DNA of 64,000 nucleotides from Solibacteraceae bacterium. Its GTDB lineage: Bacteria > Acidobacteriota > Terriglobia > Bryobacterales > Bryobacteraceae. Both the position numbers and the translations under genes were made by a program. The stretch spans positions 17,817 to 81,816 of the forward strand of contig JALSRK010000013.1 of the NCBI GenBank assembly GCA_026984795.1, read 5' to 3'. Below, piece by piece: positions 60,797-64,000 of the stretch. The notes below the pieces were generated by a model. That model saw only the letters and a list, made by a program, of their open reading frames with translations. It was not told the origin of the DNA and made no database searches. The first letter of the stretch is position 1, and every line of letters begins with the position of its first letter.

Positions 60797-62151
60797 TGAC
60801 AGCCATGAAGGTCCTGCTGGTAGACGACGAAGATACGCTGCGAATGTCGTTGGCCGACGACCTGCGCGAAGCGGGCTACGACGTCCTGGATTTCCCCGCC
60901 GCTCCGCCGGCCCTCGAGTATCTGCGAACCGAGGGCGGCGTCGGCGCCATCATCACCGACTGGAAGATGCCCGACATGGACGGGATGAGCTTCCTCCGGC
61001 ACGCCCGCCAGGCCGATCCCGACGTGCTGGTGATCGTCATCACCGCCTACGGGACCGTCCACACCGCCGTCGAAGCCGTCAAACAGGGAGCGTACGATTA
61101 CCTCCTCAAGCCGTTCGATACGGACGAGTTGTTGCTGACTCTGGAACGGGCCCTGCGATTCCGGGCCACGATCGAGGACAACCGGCGGCTCTCCGCCAGA
61201 CTGGAAGAACGGACCCGGTTTCACCGGCTCTTGGGTACCAGCCCGGCGATGATCCGGGTGTTCGAACAGATCGCTGTCGTGGCCTCCACTAACAGCACGG
61301 TGCTCATCGTCGGCGAGACGGGTACGGGCAAGGAGCTGGTCGCTGAGGCGATCCATCACGCCAGCCCCAGAAAAGGCAAGCCCTTGGTGCGGGTAAGCTG
61401 CGCGGCGCTGTCCAAGGAGATCCTCGAGAGCGAGCTGTTCGGACATGAGAAGGGAGCCTTCACGGGGGCCATCCGCGACAAGGTGGGCCGTTTCGAGAAA
61501 GCCCAGGGGGGCACGATCTACCTCGACGACGTCGACGACATCCCGATGGACATCCAGGTCAAGCTCCTCCGGGTGTTGCAGGAGCGCACGATGGAGCGCG
61601 TAGGCAGCACGACGCCGATCCCGCTCGATGTGAGGGTGATCGCCTCGACGAAAGTCGATCTCCGCAAACGGGCCGCCGAGGGCCGTTTCCGCGAAGATCT
61701 CTTCTACCGCCTCAACGTCGTCCCGATCCACCTGCCTCCTCTGCGCGACCGCACCGAGGACATCCCGTTGCTGGCGCAGCACTTCCTCAAGAAGCACGCC
61801 GGCTCCCGCAACCTGCGGCTTACCCCGGCGGCGCTCGAAGCCCTCATCTCTTATCCGTGGCCCGGCAATGTCCGGGAGCTCGAGCACTTGATGGAACGGC
61901 TTTCGCTCACCGCCCGCCGGGACATGATCGACTGCACGGACCTGCCGGAAGAGATCCTCTGCCCCCCAGACACGGAACGGTTTTCCGAGATCGGCAAAAA
62001 GTCCCTCGACGAGATCATCGACGAACTCACCCGCCGGGTTATCCGCGCCGCCTTGGCGCGCACGGGAGGCAACAAGACCAAGGCCGCCGAACTGCTCAAA
62101 ACGCCGCCTTCCACCCTCCGCAGCCGCATGGAGAAGCTGGGGCTCTCGTGA
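60796..62151 (+). CDS. Sigma-54-dependent response regulator (NtrC family)
   Basis: A 451-residue activator. The receiver (~1-120) is intact: LLVDDED acidic pocket, ITDWKMPDMDG phospho-Asp, VIVITAYG Thr and LLKPFD Lys. The AAA+ domain (~145-375) has Walker A GETGTGKE, GAFTGA and FREDLFYRLNV, but the Walker B ends YLDDVDD where the usual sequence is LDE, so the catalytic Glu is Asp. A Fis-type HTH (GGNKTKAAELLKTPPSTLRS) closes it. It should activate sigma-54 promoters such as those at 55408 and 62355. Start overlaps the kinase stop by one base; ATG 60805 is an alternative. Confidence 0.93.
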   Translation: MTAMKVLLVDDEDTLRMSLADDLREAGYDVLDFPAAPPALEYLRTEGGVGAIITDWKMPDMDGMSFLRHARQADPDVLVIVITAYGTVHTAVEAVKQGAYDYLLKPFDTDELLLTLERALRFRATIEDNRRLSARLEERTRFHRLLGTSPAMIRVFEQIAVVASTNSTVLIVGETGTGKELVAEAIHHASPRKGKPLVRVSCAALSKEILESELFGHEKGAFTGAIRDKVGRFEKAQGGTIYLDDVDDIPMDIQVKLLRVLQERTMERVGSTTPIPLDVRVIASTKVDLRKRAAEGRFREDLFYRLNVVPIHLPPLRDRTEDIPLLAQHFLKKHAGSRNLRLTPAALEALISYPWPGNVRELEHLMERLSLTARRDMIDCTDLPEEILCPPDTERFSEIGKKSLDEIIDELTRRVIRAALARTGGNKTKAAELLKTPPSTLRSRMEKLGLS

Positions 62152-62223
62152 GCTTCCCTCCAGGTGGAGCGGTTGCCCTCGGAACCCCGGCCCCCTCTCC
62201 GGGAAGTGGGAAACCCGGCGCAA

Positions 62224-62274
62224 GAGAAACGCTGCGAAACGCGGTTTCTCGCGTGGGTTCCGCGAGATTTCGCG
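62224..62274. promoter_or_regulatory. Two inverted repeats, candidate enhancer sites for the sigma-54 activator
   Basis: GAGAAAC (62224-62230) and GTTTCTC (62244-62250), 13-base spacer; and CGCGA (62261-62265) with TCGCG (62270-62274), 4-base spacer. They lie about 108-158 bases upstream of the transcription start predicted from the sigma-54 promoter at 62355, a normal distance for NtrC-type binding. The arms differ from those at 55164-55215, so a shared binding site is not proven. Confidence 0.5.
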
Positions 62275-62354
62275 TCCTGGTCCGCTCACTTGGGCCTGCC
62301 GGCGCACGGCGGACAGTGAATTCCACCGTCAGCGGCCCAAAAGTGCGGTCCATC

Positions 62355-62371
62355 GTGGAACACGGCTTGCT
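62355..62371 (+). promoter_or_regulatory. Sigma-54 (-24/-12) promoter of the pentahaem cytochrome gene
   Basis: GTGGAACACGGCTTGCT carries TGG and AC of the -24 box and a perfect TTGCT -12 box, with 10 bases between GG (62357-62358) and GC (62369-62370). Transcription would begin near 62382, about 139 bases before the cytochrome ATG. Confidence 0.6.
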
Positions 62372-62520
62372 GGAAGACTGGTGTGAGCGTTCGGCTGAAG
62401 TTCCGGCCGGAGGGGCTGGTTCACCCGTCCGCGGAGGGCGGACGGCGGGATGGAAACCGGCTGAGGGCGGCGCTGCTCGACGGCGCCGCTCGCGGGAACT
62501 CAGAGACTGAGAGGTGCCAC

Positions 62521-63627
62521 ATGGCGCTGAAGGCTGTCTGCCTGTTGCTGGCTGCTGGTGTGGCGGCCCCTGGATGGGAACTCCCCCGCCCCGCGAGCGC
62601 CGAGCTCTGTGGCGACTGCCACCGGGCGATTCACGAGGGCTGGAAACGGTCCGCACACGCCCGGGCGATGACCAGCCGCCTGTTCCAGGACGCTTTGAAG
62701 ATGGCCGAGTCCGACGTGGGCCCCTCCGTGCGGCGGATTTGCTTCGCCTGCCACTCCCCGATGAGCCTGAAACTCGGCGACCTCGAGCTGAGACAGAAAG
62801 TGAGCTGGGAGGGCGTCAGTTGTGATTACTGCCACTCGGTGAATGCGGTGCGCAAGCAAGGTGCGAACTTCGTCGCCGTCGTCAACTACACCGATACCAA
62901 GAGCGGGCCTTCTCGGGACGCTGTTTCCACGGCGCACCGGACCACCTACAGTGAGGTCCATCGCAATTCGGAGATCTGCGCGCCATGCCACCAGTACCGG
63001 AACAAACTCGGCCTCGACGTGCTCACCACCTACGGCGAGTGGCTGGAGAGCAGCGCGGCGAAATCCGGCCGGCAATGTCAGAACTGCCACATGTACCAGG
63101 TGCGCGGCAAGGTCGTGGACCCGCGGGTCAAACGAGTGAAGGCCACCGAGATCAATCTCCATGAGATGCCCGGCGCTCATTCGCTCGCCCAACTCAACAA
63201 AGCCGTTCGAGCGTGGCTGGACGTCGAGCGCGAAGACGACCAACTCATTGTGAAGCTGCGCATCGCGAACAGGACCGGCGCTCATTTTGTTCCCACCGGC
63301 TCTCCGCTTCGCCAACTGATCGTCGAATTGAAGGTGAACCCTTACGAAGGGGAAACCCGCTTCGAAACCATCCGCTATCGCCGGGTGGTCGCCGATCGCC
63401 AAGGGAACGAGATCCGCCGGGAGCACATCGTTTTCCTCCGGGGGGCGAGAGTGCTTTCCGATACTCGCCTTGCTCCCTCGGAAACGCGCACCGAAACCTT
63501 CCGCTTCCCCATTCCGCGCAACGTCAAGGTCGATGTGGAAGCGGCGCTCTGGTACTATTACTCACCGCTCGAGACCGCCGAAGCCCGTAAGGTGAAGTTC
63601 CACACAGTGAGCAAGTTCATCCCTTAG
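62521..63627 (+). CDS. Pentahaem cytochrome c (c554-like)
   Basis: A 368-residue secreted cytochrome with a signal peptide (~1-22) and five CxxCH motifs: CGDCH (~33), CFACH, CDYCH, CAPCH and CQNCH, within residues ~30-190. The second half (~210-368) is a beta-rich domain without haem (IANRTGAHFVPTG, LIVELKVNPYEG, ALWYYYSPLET). The haem part resembles the cytochrome c554 family; the C-terminal domain may bind a partner or the outer surface. GAGAGGTG precedes the ATG. It follows the response regulator and has its own sigma-54-type promoter, so it is likely part of the same respiratory response. Confidence 0.88.
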   Translation: MALKAVCLLLAAGVAAPGWELPRPASAELCGDCHRAIHEGWKRSAHARAMTSRLFQDALKMAESDVGPSVRRICFACHSPMSLKLGDLELRQKVSWEGVSCDYCHSVNAVRKQGANFVAVVNYTDTKSGPSRDAVSTAHRTTYSEVHRNSEICAPCHQYRNKLGLDVLTTYGEWLESSAAKSGRQCQNCHMYQVRGKVVDPRVKRVKATEINLHEMPGAHSLAQLNKAVRAWLDVEREDDQLIVKLRIANRTGAHFVPTGSPLRQLIVELKVNPYEGETRFETIRYRRVVADRQGNEIRREHIVFLRGARVLSDTRLAPSETRTETFRFPIPRNVKVDVEAALWYYYSPLETAEARKVKFHTVSKFIP

Positions 63628-64000
63628 AGGGCGGGCTGCCCAAAGCTCCGGCCTCAGCCGGTTTCGGCCCGGCCGAAGGGTCCGCCGCACACCCCGCCAG
63701 ACGATCTCACCGGAAATGCCGGCGGGCAGATCGATCTGTCCAGTGAGCGCCCCGTCCTCGTCCCGGCTCAGTTCCACCCGGACTTCGCCCCGCGGGTGCG
63801 GCACGACGCCGGAGACGCGTTGCAGCTTCCCCAGGTGGGGCTCGATGCGCACCCGCCTGAACCCCGGGGCCGCCGAATCCACTCCGAGCACCGTGCGGAA
63901 GAGTTCGATGTTGGGGCTCGCCCCCCAACCGTGGCAGTCCGAGCGGGTGCGGAACGGGCGCTCGGCCCAGGTGGTGAGGCCCTCGGCCATCATCTGCCGC
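63562..64000 (-). CDS. GH78-like alpha-L-rhamnosidase, C-terminal part (partial)
   Basis: A minus-strand frame that runs out of the window at 64000. The visible ~145 residues match the end of family GH78 alpha-L-rhamnosidases: SDCHGWGASPNIELFRTVLG (the HxWG segment at the end of the catalytic barrel) and then the C-terminal beta-sandwich (RVRIEPHLGKLQRVSGVVPHPRG). The protein would remove rhamnose from plant or bacterial glycans. Its last codons overlap the end of the pentahaem cytochrome gene on the other strand by 66 bases. The catalytic domain lies outside the window. Confidence 0.75.
   Translation of the reverse strand, partial: RQMMAEGLTTWAERPFRTRSDCHGWGASPNIELFRTVLGVDSAAPGFRRVRIEPHLGKLQRVSGVVPHPRGEVRVELSRDEDGALTGQIDLPAGISGEIVWRGVRRTLRPGRNRLRPELWAARPLRDELAHCVELHLTGFGGLER

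Larger units (their letters stand above)
62152..62520. other. Regulatory region between the response regulator and pentahaem cytochrome genes
   Basis: A 369-base region without a credible gene. It contains two inverted repeats and a sigma-54-type promoter, listed separately, and no clear intrinsic terminator after the response regulator. Confidence 0.55.

Noticed and set aside
1..64000. CRISPR array, insertion sequence or prophage
   Set aside because: No regularly spaced repeats, transposase, integrase or phage structural gene was found on either strand.

Overview
The window is GC-rich bacterial DNA from a Gram-negative organism, most likely an acidobacterium of the Bryobacterales/'Candidatus Solibacter' type. 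This rests on two very large Oar-like TonB receptors with an N-terminal carboxypeptidase-regulatory-like domain, a TonB receptor divergent from a membrane-anchored winged-helix regulator, many Tat-exported enzymes, LpxC (so lipid A is made), and a Rieske/cytochrome b/multihaem cytochrome module. The assignment comes from gene content, not from a search.

Layout. 1-2.1 kb: end of rplY (L25), pth, rpsF, rpsR, rplI, a tight translation operon. 2.1-6.3 kb: an SDR oxidoreductase, a HEAT-repeat protein, a membrane protein with a long disordered tail, a zinc-ribbon protein. 6.6 kb: tRNA-Gly(TCC) with a clear promoter. 7-10.3 kb: first Oar-like receptor. 10.4-13.3 kb: small HMA-like protein, MoaB, a sigma-54 activator with a dead receiver domain, a rhodanese lipoprotein. 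13.4-20.3 kb: a group of mostly exported enzymes (PIG-L deacetylase, DUF362 protein, SMP-30 lactonase/amidohydrolase fusion, SelA-like PLP enzyme, RidA) that could form an extracytoplasmic amino-sugar-acid pathway. 20.4-24.5 kb: Trm112-like protein, CpaE-like protein, penicillin-acylase-family lipoprotein. 24.6-32.1 kb: TPR protein, second Oar-like receptor and a divergent membrane-bound regulator, with promoters, a palindrome and a strong terminator visible. 32.1-34.2 kb: cytochrome c/M64 peptidase fusion and a trihaem cytochrome. 34.3-39.5 kb (minus strand): cysE, Tat aldo/keto-reductase-like protein, ABC exporter, PH-like membrane protein, lpxC. 39.6-44.7 kb: polA, cyclophilin, alarmone-hydrolase-like HD protein, DapA/NanA-family lyase. 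44.7-48.7 kb: M2 peptidase divergent from a third TonB receptor. 48.9-55 kb: glycosyltransferase, TrmB-type regulator, then a minus-strand operon of HU, M50 protease, two glycosyltransferases and prepilin peptidase. 55.4-63.6 kb: Rieske, cytochrome b, 9-haem cytochrome, PhnD-like lipoprotein, histidine kinase, NtrC-type regulator and a 5-haem cytochrome. The window ends inside a GH78-like glycosidase on the minus strand.

How the genes work together. The most notable unit is the respiratory module at 55.4-63.6 kb. Good -24/-12 (sigma-54) promoter matches lie just upstream of the Rieske gene (55408-55424) and of the 5-haem cytochrome gene (62355-62371), both with upstream inverted repeats, and the only intact sigma-54 response regulator of the window is encoded between them. 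I infer a self-contained, signal-controlled quinol oxidation module in which a PhnD-like lipoprotein may present the ligand to the kinase. The second notable unit is the set of exported enzymes at 13.4-20.3 kb. No CRISPR array, insertion sequence, integrase or prophage gene was seen.
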